64,000 nucleotides of DNA from Lysinibacillus odysseyi (lineage in GTDB: Bacteria > Bacillota > Bacilli > Bacillales_A > Planococcaceae): positions 62,001 to 126,000 of the forward strand of contig JABUKB010000006.1 in assembly GCA_014595895.1 (NCBI GenBank). Direction: 5' to 3'. The translations under genes and the position numbers were made by a program. The notes beneath the pieces were generated by a model. It had not been told where the DNA came from, made no database searches, and saw only the letters and a program-made list of their open reading frames with translations. Shown in pieces: positions 27,826-36,526 of the stretch; positions within the stretch are counted from its first letter, which is position 1, and every line of letters begins with the position of its first letter.

Positions 27826-29205
27826 ATGTTTACAAATTCTATTTATCATAAACCTTCTTTATTGGAAGCTTTGCTATTAGTAGCGGCGATTGTTTTTATG
27901 ATTTCTTTTTCTCTTAGAGAGCTAGATGCCACTCCGCACATTCCTATTTTATGCGCCATTTTGTTATTGATCGCTTATGGTCTCTTCAAACGCATTCCTT
28001 ACAGAAAGCTAGAAGCAAGTATGATTGCTGGAGCACAGTCTGGTCTTGGCGCCATTTATATTTTCTTTGGGATCGGCCTGTTAATTAGCAGCTGGATTGT
28101 TGGCGGCACGATTCCTACACTGCTCTATGCTGGACTATCCATTGTATCGGCAAGCTTCTTTTATATGATCGTGTTCATCATCACAGCGATTATCGGGACA
28201 GCTATCGGGAGTTCTTTGACCACTGTAGCGACGATCGGGGTCGCTTTTACAAGTGTGGCTACTACAGTCGATGCCTCCCTAGCTATCACAGCAGGAGCTA
28301 TTGTATCAGGGGCCTTCTTTGGAGATAAGATGTCTCCTTTATCAGACACGACCAATTTAGCAGCGAGCGTTGTTGGTGTTGATTTATTTGAGCATATTAA
28401 AAACATGAGCTGGACGACGGTGCCTGCTTTTATCGTCAGTGCCGTCATTTATGCTGTCCTCTCGCCTAAAGCATCCAATTTTGATTTAGTGGCCATTGCT
28501 ACTTATAAAGAAAATTTACTAGCAACAAATATGGTGCATAGCTATGCCATACTGCCATTACTCATTCTTATTGTTTGTACGATTTTTAAAGTGCCAGCCT
28601 TTTTAACATTAGTAGTTAGCTCTGTTAGTGCATTGATTTTATCGACGTTTCACCTGTCACTATCATTGGCAGATTACGCAGCAATCTTATACAGCGGGTT
28701 TACTTCCACGGCGGGAGATGAAGTGATTGATTCCCTATTAACGCGCGGGGGCATCAGTAGTATGTATTTTACAATCATGCTCGTTATTTTAAGCTTGAGC
28801 ATGGGCGGGCTGTTATTCGCGCTTGGTATCATGGAGAGGCTGCTTCAAGCGATTGACCAGTTAATTCGTTCTGTCGGGAGTCTCATCACGAGTACAGCCT
28901 TCACCGCAATCGGTATTAATGTTTTAATCGGCGAACAGTATTTATCTATTTTGCTTACTGGGGAAGCATTTAAAGAAAGATACGCTGCTCTCAAGCTTCA
29001 TCCTAAAAATTTAGGGCGGGTAATGGAAGATGCCGGGACTGTAATCAACCCTCTAGTTCCTTGGAGTGTATGTGGTCTGTTTATCGCTTCTATGCTGAAT
29101 ATTGATGTGATTAGTTACTTGCCTTTTGCGCTCTTCTGCTTACTGAGCCCTGTGTTGACGATTTTATATGGCTGGTTGAATATTACAATTACAAAAAAGG
29201 CGTGA
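27826..29205 (+). CDS. nhaC: Na+/H+ antiporter NhaC family protein
   Basis: A 459-residue antiporter with about eleven helices. GDKMSPLSDTTNLAASVVGVD is the NhaC signature and VINPLVPWSVCG with NVLIGEQYLSIL are the C-terminal conserved blocks. It exchanges Na+ (sometimes malate/lactate in the family) for protons across the membrane. TAGGAG lies 8 nt before ATG. Its stop codon sits inside the same hairpin that terminates the convergent gene at 29208. Confidence 0.9.
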   Translation: MFTNSIYHKPSLLEALLLVAAIVFMISFSLRELDATPHIPILCAILLLIAYGLFKRIPYRKLEASMIAGAQSGLGAIYIFFGIGLLISSWIVGGTIPTLLYAGLSIVSASFFYMIVFIITAIIGTAIGSSLTTVATIGVAFTSVATTVDASLAITAGAIVSGAFFGDKMSPLSDTTNLAASVVGVDLFEHIKNMSWTTVPAFIVSAVIYAVLSPKASNFDLVAIATYKENLLATNMVHSYAILPLLILIVCTIFKVPAFLTLVVSSVSALILSTFHLSLSLADYAAILYSGFTSTAGDEVIDSLLTRGGISSMYFTIMLVILSLSMGGLLFALGIMERLLQAIDQLIRSVGSLITSTAFTAIGINVLIGEQYLSILLTGEAFKERYAALKLHPKNLGRVMEDAGTVINPLVPWSVCGLFIASMLNIDVISYLPFALFCLLSPVLTILYGWLNITITKKA

Positions 29206-29228
29206 GCTTAAATGCTCCCGCCTTTTCC
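29193..29228. terminator. Shared convergent terminator containing both stop codons
   Basis: Arms AAAAGGCGTGAGC / GCTCCCGCCTTTT. The nhaC stop is in the left arm and the stop of the convergent gene is in the loop, two bases apart. Confidence 0.8.
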
Positions 29229-29777
29229 GCATGCTAGTAAGATTTTTTCCGCAATCTCTTTGTTTAACTCATCTCTATCCGTTAGCCAAGGTTGTTCAGT
29301 AGATTTTGGCATTATGACGGTCGCTTTAATAGACAAGCGGTGCAGCAGCTGCTCCATTTGACTATCAAGTTTTTTGCCATCTAGCGGTGAGGCAAGCCAT
29401 GTTATAAGCTTTGCCTTCTTCCCTTTTTGATGCAACAGCTTCAGTAAAAATTGAAGCGTCACTGAGCTAAATAGACCGTTTGCTCCACCGACCACTAGGA
29501 AATGCTCATGTTTTTCCACAATGGCCGATAATTCCTCTTCATATAAAGCCACTAACTGTTCATTCTGTTTTTTGTTCAATTTTTTAAATGGCTGTTGCAA
29601 ATCCACAATAAATAATACTTCGCCCTGTTGACCGACTATCCGTTGTGCCCTTTTCGCTAATGCCTCATTTTGGTGTGACAACAGCGCGTATACAGGACGA
29701 TTAACCTTTGTATAAAGATTATCTACTTCTGCTATGTTTAGAGCCCCAGACCCTATAATTATCATCGCTTCATTCAC
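29208..29777 (-). CDS. Hypothetical protein with Rossmann-like N-terminus
   Basis: A 189-residue soluble protein beginning MNEAMIIIGSGALNIAEVD, then LLVVGGANGLFSSVTLQFLL-like FLVVGGANGLFSS near residue 96. Glycine-rich turns after hydrophobic strands suggest a nucleotide-binding or tubulin/AIR-carboxylase-like alpha/beta fold, but I do not recognise the family. GTG at 29777 is the likely start: GAGGG from the tail of the preceding 54-codon gene is its ribosome site. The two are translationally coupled, with only three bases between stop and start. Confidence 0.6.
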   Translation of the reverse strand: MNEAMIIIGSGALNIAEVDNLYTKVNRPVYALLSHQNEALAKRAQRIVGQQGEVLFIVDLQQPFKKLNKKQNEQLVALYEEELSAIVEKHEHFLVVGGANGLFSSVTLQFLLKLLHQKGKKAKLITWLASPLDGKKLDSQMEQLLHRLSIKATVIMPKSTEQPWLTDRDELNKEIAEKILLACGKGGSI

Positions 29778-29780
29778 TAT

Positions 29781-29945
29781 TTATCCCTCATCATTTGATT
29801 TTGTTTTTGCTTGAATTGCCATATAAACGCTCCCGATTGCCAGCCCCATAATTAATCCTAGTTCTACTTGATTTAAAAAATAGCCAATCATTCCACCGAC
29901 TATACCTAATATGATGATTAACCGCATTAACTTAAATTCATACAT
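29781..29945 (-). CDS. Small two-helix membrane protein, 54 residues
   Basis: A short gene (MYEFKLMRLIIILGIVGG…) ending KSNDEG. Two hydrophobic stretches, LIIILGIVGGMIGYFL and LGLIMGLAIGSVYMAI, indicate a membrane hairpin with glycine-zipper character. It has an AGGGGGG site before ATG 29945 and its last codons supply the ribosome site of the following gene (GTG at 29777), so both form one operon. Family unknown. Confidence 0.6.
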   Translation of the reverse strand: MYEFKLMRLIIILGIVGGMIGYFLNQVELGLIMGLAIGSVYMAIQAKTKSNDEG

Positions 29946-30054
29946 AAACAAGCAGCCCCCCTATATAGGCTTTTATTAAACTTATTCTATCACTACATCC
30001 TAAAGTCCTGCTATGATTAACTATAGGAATACAAAAGAAAAGGAATGAGTTTGC

Positions 30055-30747
30055 ATGAAAATTGGTGTAATCGGTGCAACAGGAAAGGCCGGAAAGTGTA
30101 TTTTTAGGGAGGCAACATCTCGAGGTCATGAGGTAACAGCAATTGTTCGGGATGCAAAAAAAGTCACAACCCCTGGACTCGATGTGCTGGTGCGTGATGC
30201 CTTCCAATTAACAACGGAAGATATAAGCCGTTTTGATGTGATCATCAATGCTTTTGGCGCAGGTCCTTCACATGGTGAGCAGCATATAGCACTTGGTCAC
30301 CATTTAATTAATTTATTGCGGGAGCTGCCTCACATACGTCTCATTGCAATCGGCACTGCAGGGGCATTGTTTTTAGATGCCGAAAAAACATCGCGTATCG
30401 TGGATAGTCCTAAATTGCCTGTGTTATTGAAGGAGTCCTTTTTCGCTCAGACTTTGAACTTAACAGACTATCAAAATTCAGATATTCAGTGGACTTATAT
30501 AAGCCCCGCTCTATTTTTCGATGCAGCTGGCATTCAAACCAATCACTATGAAAAAGGCGAGGATGTGGTTATAACGAACAGTAAGGGCTACAGCTATATT
30601 AGCTATTATGACTTTGCGCTAGCTGTGGTGGATGAAGCAGAACAGGCTCGACATGTACAGCAGCATTTCTCTGTAGTGGCGGAAGTCGGAAAATCCTCCT
30701 TGCTGACTACAATCATGAACAAGTCAATGAAACGGGTACTAAAATAG
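30055..30747 (+). CDS. NAD(P)-dependent epimerase/reductase-like protein (YwnB type)
   Basis: A 230-residue atypical short-chain dehydrogenase. The N-terminal nucleotide site is MKIGVIGATGKAGKCI with a basic residue cluster after strand 2 (IVRDAKKV), suggesting NADPH; LIAIGTAGALFLD and WTYISPALFF follow the NmrA/YwnB pattern. The catalytic Tyr-Lys pair of classical SDRs is not evident, as in many sensors of this group. Substrate is unknown. AAAAGGA lies about 9 nt before the ATG. It stands alone between oppositely arranged genes. Confidence 0.82.
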   Translation: MKIGVIGATGKAGKCIFREATSRGHEVTAIVRDAKKVTTPGLDVLVRDAFQLTTEDISRFDVIINAFGAGPSHGEQHIALGHHLINLLRELPHIRLIAIGTAGALFLDAEKTSRIVDSPKLPVLLKESFFAQTLNLTDYQNSDIQWTYISPALFFDAAGIQTNHYEKGEDVVITNSKGYSYISYYDFALAVVDEAEQARHVQQHFSVVAEVGKSSLLTTIMNKSMKRVLK

Positions 30748-30838
30748 ACAAAACTGATGCAAAAACTTGTGAACTTCGCTATGCTATAGAATATTAATAT
30801 ATTTAAATATTCTTAACTTATAAAGACGGGGGATATAT

Positions 30839-31723
30839 ATGACATTCAAAACATGGCTTCACGATGATATTAAAAACATCGTCCAATCATTAGAGGACGT
30901 ACACAAAGAACATTTTCCATTAGAAAATACAATTGGTTTTGCAGGAACAGAAAAAATCAGAACGATTTTACGTGATTTCCGTTTTGTCCTTTATCCATGT
31001 GTATGCGGACCGATCGCTAAAGATGCCACTCGCCTACAAGTAACAATGACTGCACGCTTGCGTTCTGCTGCTGTAGAATTACGCGATTTAATCGAGAAAG
31101 CCTTTTTCACAGTAGAGCCTGCTACTTCTAAGGAAGAGCTGACAGAACGCGCTGAAAAGATTGTGAAGGAACTTATCAATTACTTCCCTGAGTTACGCCG
31201 CGTTTTGCAAACGGATATTCAGGCGGCCTATAATGGCGACCCTGCTACAACTTCGATGGAGGAAATTTTATTAAGTTATCCATCTATCCAGGCGCTAAGT
31301 ATCCATCGCATTGCCCACCAATTATATAAGGCAGACGTACCGGTCATTCCACGCATTATGTCAGAATACGCACATGAATTGACAGGGATCGATATCCACC
31401 CTGGGGCAACAATTGGTGAATACTTCTTTATTGACCATGGTACAGGAGTAGTAATCGGTGAGACATGTACAATCGGCCAGCATGTTTCTATTTATCAAGG
31501 TGTGACACTGGGTGCGAAAAACTTCCCACTGGATGAAGACGGAAATCCAATTAAGGGAATTAAGCGTCACCCTGATATTGAAGACAATGTCGTGATTTAT
31601 GCAGGTGCCACGATTCTTGGCGGGAAAACAAAAATCGGTCGCAACTCCACAATTGGCGGTAATGTATGGCTAACGCATTCTGTGCCGCCAGAATCAAAAA
31701 TTTATACACGTCAACCCGAATAA
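30839..31723 (+). CDS. Serine O-acetyltransferase (EpsC/long type)
   Basis: A 294-residue enzyme. Residues 1-175 are helical, and residues about 180-285 form the left-handed beta-helix of hexapeptide repeats (GIDIHPGATIGEYFFIDHGTGVVIGETCTIG, then YQGVTLGA and ATILGGKTKIG). IDHGTGVVIGET is the serine acetyltransferase signature with the catalytic His. It makes O-acetylserine for cysteine synthesis in the cytoplasm. The long N-terminus marks the group often labelled EpsC, distinct from the 220-residue CysE next to gltX. No sulfhydrylase gene is adjacent. GGGGG precedes the ATG. Confidence 0.88.
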   Translation: MTFKTWLHDDIKNIVQSLEDVHKEHFPLENTIGFAGTEKIRTILRDFRFVLYPCVCGPIAKDATRLQVTMTARLRSAAVELRDLIEKAFFTVEPATSKEELTERAEKIVKELINYFPELRRVLQTDIQAAYNGDPATTSMEEILLSYPSIQALSIHRIAHQLYKADVPVIPRIMSEYAHELTGIDIHPGATIGEYFFIDHGTGVVIGETCTIGQHVSIYQGVTLGAKNFPLDEDGNPIKGIKRHPDIEDNVVIYAGATILGGKTKIGRNSTIGGNVWLTHSVPPESKIYTRQPE

Positions 31724-31729
31724 TAATCA

Positions 31730-31772
31730 AAACCTCCGACATCGTTCCCTAGATGATCTCGGAGGTTCTTTT
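31730..31772. terminator. Terminator between serine acetyltransferase and MaoC-like genes
   Basis: Arms AACCTCCGA / TCGGAGGTT with inner ATC/GAT; T-rich on both sides, so it can serve both convergent genes. Confidence 0.8.
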
Positions 31773-31845
31773 ATTACTGTCCAAGAGTGTCGGAAAAGAA
31801 TTGTATATTCCCCAGGAAATATGTTAAATCATGTCGTTACATGGA

Positions 31846-32241
31846 CTAACTATGTATTTCGTGTTGGAGAATGACACCTGAAAAACTACCTTTTACGACT
31901 TCTTTGCCAATTTGATTCGTGCATAAAAAGCTAGTCGCAATCGAAATTCTATTTTTCTCTGTGGGCTCGTATTTCTCAACCTTTACCTCGCACTTAATCG
32001 TATCTCCTGTAAATACAGGTCTTAAAAATTCAAAGTTCATATGACGAGCAAGAACATTATATTCTCCCCCTATCTTTGTAGGTAAGGTTGCCGTTAGCAA
32101 TCCTTGGACTACAAGGCGACCCTGTTCATCCGGTGTGACATGATGGACCCCTTCATCTTTTGACACCTCTGTAAATAATTCTACATCCCTTGTCGTAAAG
32201 GTACGCTCAAACGTAATGATCTCTCCTACTGCTAATGACAT
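31846..32241 (-). CDS. MaoC-like hotdog dehydratase
   Basis: A 131-residue hotdog-fold protein. The hydratase 2 motif appears as FTEVSKDEGVHHVTPDEQG near residues 22-40, with Asp and His in the catalytic positions, and MNFEFLRPVFTGDTIKCEVKVE is the usual C-terminal block. Such proteins hydrate enoyl-CoA or bind acyl thioesters, so a role in fatty-acid turnover is likely; the exact substrate is not readable. AAAGGAGG precedes the ATG. It stands alone. Confidence 0.8.
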   Translation of the reverse strand: MSLAVGEIITFERTFTTRDVELFTEVSKDEGVHHVTPDEQGRLVVQGLLTATLPTKIGGEYNVLARHMNFEFLRPVFTGDTIKCEVKVEKYEPTEKNRISIATSFLCTNQIGKEVVKGSFSGVILQHEIHS

Positions 32242-32325
32242 ATGAATCCTCCTTTATAAACTTTTATACCTTTCTCTATTATACAATTTTACCCAAATAT
32301 TCAACATCTCCAAATCTCCATCATC

Positions 32326-32369
32326 AGAAAAAGCTCCACAATACCCATTTCATTGGATATTGTGGAGCT
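32326..32369 (-). terminator. Terminator of the sulfonate operon
   Basis: Arms AGCTCCACAATA / TATTGTGGAGCT (12 bp, perfect) then TTTTT on the minus strand. Confidence 0.85.
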
Positions 32370-32381
32370 CTTATCAAATTT

Positions 32382-33194
32382 TCATTTTTCTAGATGACGC
32401 ATTAATTTTTGTCTTAGGGATTGATAGCCTGTTAGCTCCCGGCAGTCTATTCCATGCTGGAGCTTGGAAATAAGAGGGTTTTTTTCATCTAGCATCACTC
32501 TGCCTGGTTTGTCGTTTAATATAATGATGCGGCTCGCTAAAGTAATGGCCTCATCTACATCATGCGTGATGAAAAAGATGGTTTTATTCGTTTGCTGCCA
32601 AATATTGCGCAGCTCCTGCTGCAACGATTGGCGTGTAATAGAATCAAGCGCCCCAAATGGTTCATCCATTAAAATGATTTGCGGATTAGGCGCTAGTGCG
32701 CGTGCGATGGCTACCCTTTGCTTCATTCCGCCTGACAGCTCATGCGGCAATAATGGAGCTGCATCCTTTAAATTTACTATTTTCATAAAATGCTGAGCAA
32801 TTTTTTGGCGCTCGGCTTTTGGTGTTTTCTTCATCTTCAAACCAAAACTAATATTCTTTTCAACAGTGAGCCACGGAAATAAATTAGCATGCTGGAACAC
32901 TACACCAATATTCGGACCCGGTCCTCGGTGCGGCTGTTCATCGATCAAAATCTGACCTGCACTTTGCTGTTCATAGCCGGCGATTAATTTTAAAAGAGAG
33001 GTTTTCCCGCAGCCAGAAGGTCCAAGTACGCACACAAATTCACCTTCTTGAATGTCTAAATCGATATGATTTAATACTGTTTTCGCAGATTTTCTACTCC
33101 CGTACGATAACTCAATATCGCGTAGTTGAATCAATGGTTTCTCTACAATAGGCTCCTTATCTGGTACAACATATTCTACTTGTGCAATGACCAT
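32382..33194 (-). CDS. ABC transporter ATP-binding protein, sulfonate/taurine type
   Basis: A 270-residue ATPase with Walker A (GPSGCGKTS), Q-loop (VVFQHANLFPW), signature (LSGGMKQRVAIARAL), Walker B (IILMDEPFGALD) and switch His (FFITHDVDEAI). It pairs with the lipoprotein and permease upstream, forming a nitrate/sulfonate/taurine-family importer on the inner face of the membrane. GGAGGGGG precedes the ATG. It is last in the operon GNAT-permease-binding protein-ATPase. Confidence 0.9.
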   Translation of the reverse strand: MVIAQVEYVVPDKEPIVEKPLIQLRDIELSYGSRKSAKTVLNHIDLDIQEGEFVCVLGPSGCGKTSLLKLIAGYEQQSAGQILIDEQPHRGPGPNIGVVFQHANLFPWLTVEKNISFGLKMKKTPKAERQKIAQHFMKIVNLKDAAPLLPHELSGGMKQRVAIARALAPNPQIILMDEPFGALDSITRQSLQQELRNIWQQTNKTIFFITHDVDEAITLASRIIILNDKPGRVMLDEKNPLISKLQHGIDCRELTGYQSLRQKLMRHLEK

Positions 33195-33214
33195 AGATCC
33201 CCCTCCTTCCTTGA

Positions 33215-34249
33215 TTAGTTTCCGTAATAAATGGATTCCTCAAATACAGATGCCTCTGGATTTGATGGAATAATCGCTTGATCGACTAAAAACTCACCCG
33301 TTGTTTGTAATACTTGAGCAAATGCGCCTTTTTGATCCGCCGTCCCGAAGTAGTCAGCTGTTTGTTGATCCGTTGAATCGACCCAAATCAAACCTTCCAT
33401 TTGTGCCAGTACTTCTTCTTCGCTTACTCCCAAAACAGTTGTTAGTTTTTGTGCAACGGCATTCGCATCTGCCTCATACTGTGCAACAGCCTCATCTAAT
33501 ACCGATTTATAGTCTGCAATAAACTGCGGATACTGCTCTGCAAATTCTTTGTTTACGATACCAAGGTCCGCTGTAATAATGCCTTCATTCGCTAAATCTT
33601 CTGCTGTAATTAAGATTTGACCACCTGTTTCTTGAATCTTACCTAACGTTGGATGCCAAATAAACGCCCCGTCAATATCTCCGCGCTGCCATGCAGCCAA
33701 AATATCTTGTGGCTGCATATCTAATACTTGCACATCCCCTTGCTTGAGACCGTTCAAATCTAATGCTTTTAATAAGCTAAAATGTGTCGTTGAACCGAAT
33801 GGTACTGCTAAACGTTTGCCTTTTAAATCTTCGAAACTTTGGATATTGGCCTCTGCATGTACGACTAATGACTCTGCCTCTCCAATAACATCATGAATAT
33901 AATACACCTGGTACGGTAAATCATTCGCAACCCCTGTTACAACAGGTACTGTGCCTGCTAAACCTAAATCAATTGCGCCTGAAGCCATCGCTGTGTTGAC
34001 ATCACGTCCTGAATCAAATTGCACCCAGTTAATTTTTGTATCTGGGAACTTTTCTTCTACTAAACCCAGTTCCTTGGCTAACAGTTCTGCGTTTGGAATC
34101 ACTTGATAACCGATTGTTACCTCTTCCGGTATCGCTTCTTCCGCGCTACCTTGCGCTTTATCAGTGTTCTTATCAGCTGTATCACCTGAACATGCACTAA
34201 CGATTAATCCCACTATAAATACAAGCACTAAAAGGCTAAATTTCTTCAT
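33215..34249 (-). CDS. ABC transporter substrate-binding lipoprotein, sulfonate/taurine type
   Basis: A 344-residue lipoprotein: signal peptide MKKFSLLVLVFIVGLIVSAC with the lipobox ending at Cys20, then a polar linker and a periplasmic-binding fold (VTIGYQVIPNAELLAK, GAIDLGLAGTVPVVTG, KGKRLAVPFGSTTHF, GDIDGAFIWHPTLG) matching the TauA/SsuA family. It captures sulfonates outside the membrane. ATG at 34249 is chosen over the earlier frame because GGGGAG lies just upstream. Exact ligand is not determinable, though the GSTTHF loop resembles TauA. Confidence 0.88.
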   Translation of the reverse strand: MKKFSLLVLVFIVGLIVSACSGDTADKNTDKAQGSAEEAIPEEVTIGYQVIPNAELLAKELGLVEEKFPDTKINWVQFDSGRDVNTAMASGAIDLGLAGTVPVVTGVANDLPYQVYYIHDVIGEAESLVVHAEANIQSFEDLKGKRLAVPFGSTTHFSLLKALDLNGLKQGDVQVLDMQPQDILAAWQRGDIDGAFIWHPTLGKIQETGGQILITAEDLANEGIITADLGIVNKEFAEQYPQFIADYKSVLDEAVAQYEADANAVAQKLTTVLGVSEEEVLAQMEGLIWVDSTDQQTADYFGTADQKGAFAQVLQTTGEFLVDQAIIPSNPEASVFEESIYYGN

Positions 34250-34260
34250 CTCAATCTCCC

Positions 34261-35037
34261 CTATTCTTTTCCTTTCCAAGGAACTAATTTTTTCTCTATG
34301 CTTCTTACAACGAGATCTAATAGCATGGCTAAAATCGCCATAATAAAGATTCCCATAATGACATAGTCACTTCTTAAAAACTTACTCGCATCGAGTACCA
34401 TCCAGCCTAAGCCAGTTGTAGCTGCTACCATTTCGGCTGCCACAAGTGTCGTATACGTAAAACCAATTGCCGTCCGAATACCAGTAAACAAATCCGGTAA
34501 TGTCGATGGCAAGATAATCTCTGAAAACAAATGCCATTTACTCGCTCCTAATGAATACCCTACACGGATACGGTCTTGGGGAATCTTTTGAACGCTCGAC
34601 ATCGCTGCAATATAAAGCGGTGCAAAAGCGGCTAAATACAGCAGGGCAATTTTCGAGCCATCTTCAATCCCTAGCCAAAGGACAAGTAATGTGTAATAAG
34701 CAAGTGGTGGTAATGGTCGATAAAACTCAATAAATGGTTCAAAAATAGCACGTATCCATTTAATCGATCCACTCACTAGCCCTAACGGAATAGCTGTTAC
34801 TAAAGCCAATATAAAAGCGATAGCTAATCGATATAAGCTATCAAAAATATGTGAAAATAAGGAGTTGCCTTTATAGCCATTCTGTATAACATCTACAAAA
34901 GCTGACCAAACGGCTGCTGGCGATGGCATAAACAAAGGACTTACCCAACCAAAATGAGTAACCATCGTCCAAACAATGAACACTGTGATCATGGAAATGA
35001 AGGAAATCAATTTTATGGAATATTTTCTTTCTGTCAT
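34261..35037 (-). CDS. ABC transporter permease, sulfonate/taurine type
   Basis: A 258-residue permease with about six helices. The cytoplasmic coupling motif is SLGASKWHLFSEIILPSTLPDLFTGI (the EAA loop, residues about 165-190), and FYRPLPPLAYYTLLVLWLGIEDGSK matches the TauC/SsuC family. It forms the membrane channel of the importer. The ORF abuts the acetyltransferase gene upstream by 14 nt and the lipoprotein gene downstream by 11 nt, so all are one transcript. Confidence 0.88.
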   Translation of the reverse strand: MTERKYSIKLISFISMITVFIVWTMVTHFGWVSPLFMPSPAAVWSAFVDVIQNGYKGNSLFSHIFDSLYRLAIAFILALVTAIPLGLVSGSIKWIRAIFEPFIEFYRPLPPLAYYTLLVLWLGIEDGSKIALLYLAAFAPLYIAAMSSVQKIPQDRIRVGYSLGASKWHLFSEIILPSTLPDLFTGIRTAIGFTYTTLVAAEMVAATTGLGWMVLDASKFLRSDYVIMGIFIMAILAMLLDLVVRSIEKKLVPWKGKE

Positions 35038-35051
35038 GTTGTCGCCACTTT

Positions 35052-35474
35052 CTATAGTTTTCGTTCAATAACATATTTCGTTTTTTCAAAGTTTAGCTTT
35101 TCTGTATAAAACCGAATGGCATCCACTCGTTCAAACTTCGAGCATAGAACGATTTTTTGACATTGCTCTTTTTGTGCTACTTGCTCTAAATGCTCAATGA
35201 TTCGCTTACCGTAACCTTTTGAACGCAGTGTTTCGTCGCACACTAGATCATATAAGTACAAATGTTTACCATCATAGAGATTAAAAGCTATTCCATAGCC
35301 TGCAATACCGACTAGTTGCCCATGATCATATAAACCCGATAGGCGATAGCCACCCTCTATCATCTCACCAATTAATCTTCGAAAATCCTGGTGCTTTAAA
35401 GATGGATACAGTTGTTGCAGTAATGGAAAATAGTCCTCTTGCTGTGTGTGAATATCAATGTCTTTAAAATCCAT
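35052..35474 (-). CDS. GNAT family N-acetyltransferase, first gene of the sulfonate operon
   Basis: A 140-residue GNAT: acetyl-CoA loop SKGYGKRIIEHLEQVA (Q/RxxGxG/A type, preceded by LVCDETLR) and C-terminal FYTEKLNFEKTKYVIERKL. It acetylates an amine, of unknown identity. GGGGG lies 9 nt before the ATG. The permease starts 14 nt after its stop, so it is operonic with the importer, which is unusual and suggests that the transported compound or its product is acetylated. Confidence 0.82.
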   Translation of the reverse strand: MDFKDIDIHTQQEDYFPLLQQLYPSLKHQDFRRLIGEMIEGGYRLSGLYDHGQLVGIAGYGIAFNLYDGKHLYLYDLVCDETLRSKGYGKRIIEHLEQVAQKEQCQKIVLCSKFERVDAIRFYTEKLNFEKTKYVIERKL

Positions 35475-35512
35475 CTTGCCAGTCCCCCTTGGTCAGCCTT
35501 GTGCTGAAAATA

Positions 35513-35571
35513 TAAAAAGGCTCCCTAAACTACCTGCATCTTTACAGCAACAGGTTCATTTAGGGAGCCTT
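35513..35571 (-). terminator. Leader hairpin with U-tail ahead of the GNAT-sulfonate operon
   Basis: Perfect 13-bp outer arms (AAGGCTCCCTAAA and complement) enclose a second, shorter CCTG/CAGG stem; TTTTTATATTTT follows on the minus strand. It lies about 40 nt before the GNAT start, so it could be an attenuator or the end of an unseen transcript. Confidence 0.6.
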
Positions 35572-35685
35572 TAGTTTGTCTAATCAGCTCGTTAAATTGC
35601 ATTTTTTAATTATATACATCTTAATCCTTACAATACCTAGTAGTCAAGTATCTTTTATTGACTTTATTAGTTTATGAGAGAATTT

Positions 35686-35723
35686 GAAAAATGGTGATGC
35701 CCTATAAAAAAGTTCATCACCAT
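35686..35723 (-). terminator. Terminator of the crcB operon
   Basis: Minus-strand arms ATGGTGATG / CATCACCAT followed by TTTTTC. Confidence 0.8.
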
Positions 35724-35750
35724 CTCGTTCCATTATGTTTTATTTATTTT

Positions 35751-36134
35751 TTATACACCTAGAGAGGAAAGCAGAACCCTCCCCAGAACTCCCCCTAGCA
35801 GTGCAAAAATAACACCTAGTATCACAGACGTTGCCACATAAACTCCTGCCTTTTTTCGATCTTTCTGCTGCAACAATTGAATGGTTTCATATCCAAATGT
35901 CGAAAAAGTTGTATAAGCTCCTAGAAACCCAATGCCACAGAAGAGCCAAACCCATTCTGGCATCACATAATCAGCATAGAACACCGAGAGAATCCCTAGA
36001 ACAAATGAGCCAGACAGGTTAATGATCCAAGTACCAAAGGGAAATCTGCCAGCTAGCTTATGTGCAATCCATTTCCCTAAAAGAAACCGGATAACAGCAC
36101 CTAACATACCGCCAACACCGACCAATAGTATCAT
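35751..36134 (-). CDS. crcB: Fluoride efflux channel subunit CrcB (second)
   Basis: A 127-residue four-helix protein. GGMLGAVIRFLLGKW at the N-terminus, NLSGSFVLGIL, and GFLGAYTTFSTFGYE in helix 3 are the Fluc/CrcB signatures: the Asn lining the pore, the Phe box and the TTFS break. These channels expel fluoride as antiparallel dimers. Its start overlaps the end of the other copy by four bases (ATGA-type), so the pair is translated together, probably making a heterodimer. Confidence 0.92.
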   Translation of the reverse strand: MILLVGVGGMLGAVIRFLLGKWIAHKLAGRFPFGTWIINLSGSFVLGILSVFYADYVMPEWVWLFCGIGFLGAYTTFSTFGYETIQLLQQKDRKKAGVYVATSVILGVIFALLGGVLGRVLLSSLGV

Positions 36135-36526
36135 TGCTGCTCACCTTCTACCCGTTCTCTGTTTGAAGCTAACTTTACTCCTAAATAGGCTAACCCAATT
36201 CCGCAAACTATACTTAGCGAGACATACAGAAGAGCAAGCAGCCATTGATTATTGTTCAGTAAATATAACGTCTCCACCGAAAAAGTAGAGAATGTAGTAA
36301 AGGCACCGATAAATCCAGTGCCAATCGCTAATTTAAGGTGTAAATTGATTTTCCACCGTTTCATCGTCATCGTAAAAAACCACCCGAGAAAGAAACATCC
36401 TAAAACGTTAATAATCAGTGTTCCCCATGGAAATCCATTTACTGCAGGAATCCAAATTCCCACTATGTAACGCAGCATGGCACCGAAGAAACCGCCTATT
36501 CCTACAGCTACTATATCCACAGCCAT
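36131..36526 (-). CDS. crcB: Fluoride efflux channel subunit CrcB (first)
   Basis: A 131-residue member of the same family: GGFFGAMLRYIVGIW, IINVLGCFFLGWF and GFIGAFTTFSTFSVETL. It is clearly a paralogue of the next gene, with a four-base overlap. Paired crcB genes are common in Firmicutes. AGGAGGATG just upstream supplies the ribosome site. I looked for a fluoride riboswitch in the 155-nt leader and did not recognise one. Confidence 0.92.
   Translation of the reverse strand: MAVDIVAVGIGGFFGAMLRYIVGIWIPAVNGFPWGTLIINVLGCFFLGWFFTMTMKRWKINLHLKLAIGTGFIGAFTTFSTFSVETLYLLNNNQWLLALLYVSLSIVCGIGLAYLGVKLASNRERVEGEQQ

Noticed and set aside
35475-35690. SAM (S-box) or T-box riboswitch before the GNAT-sulfonate operon.
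   Set aside because: The hallmark S-box and T-box sequences are absent; only a terminator-like hairpin is visible.
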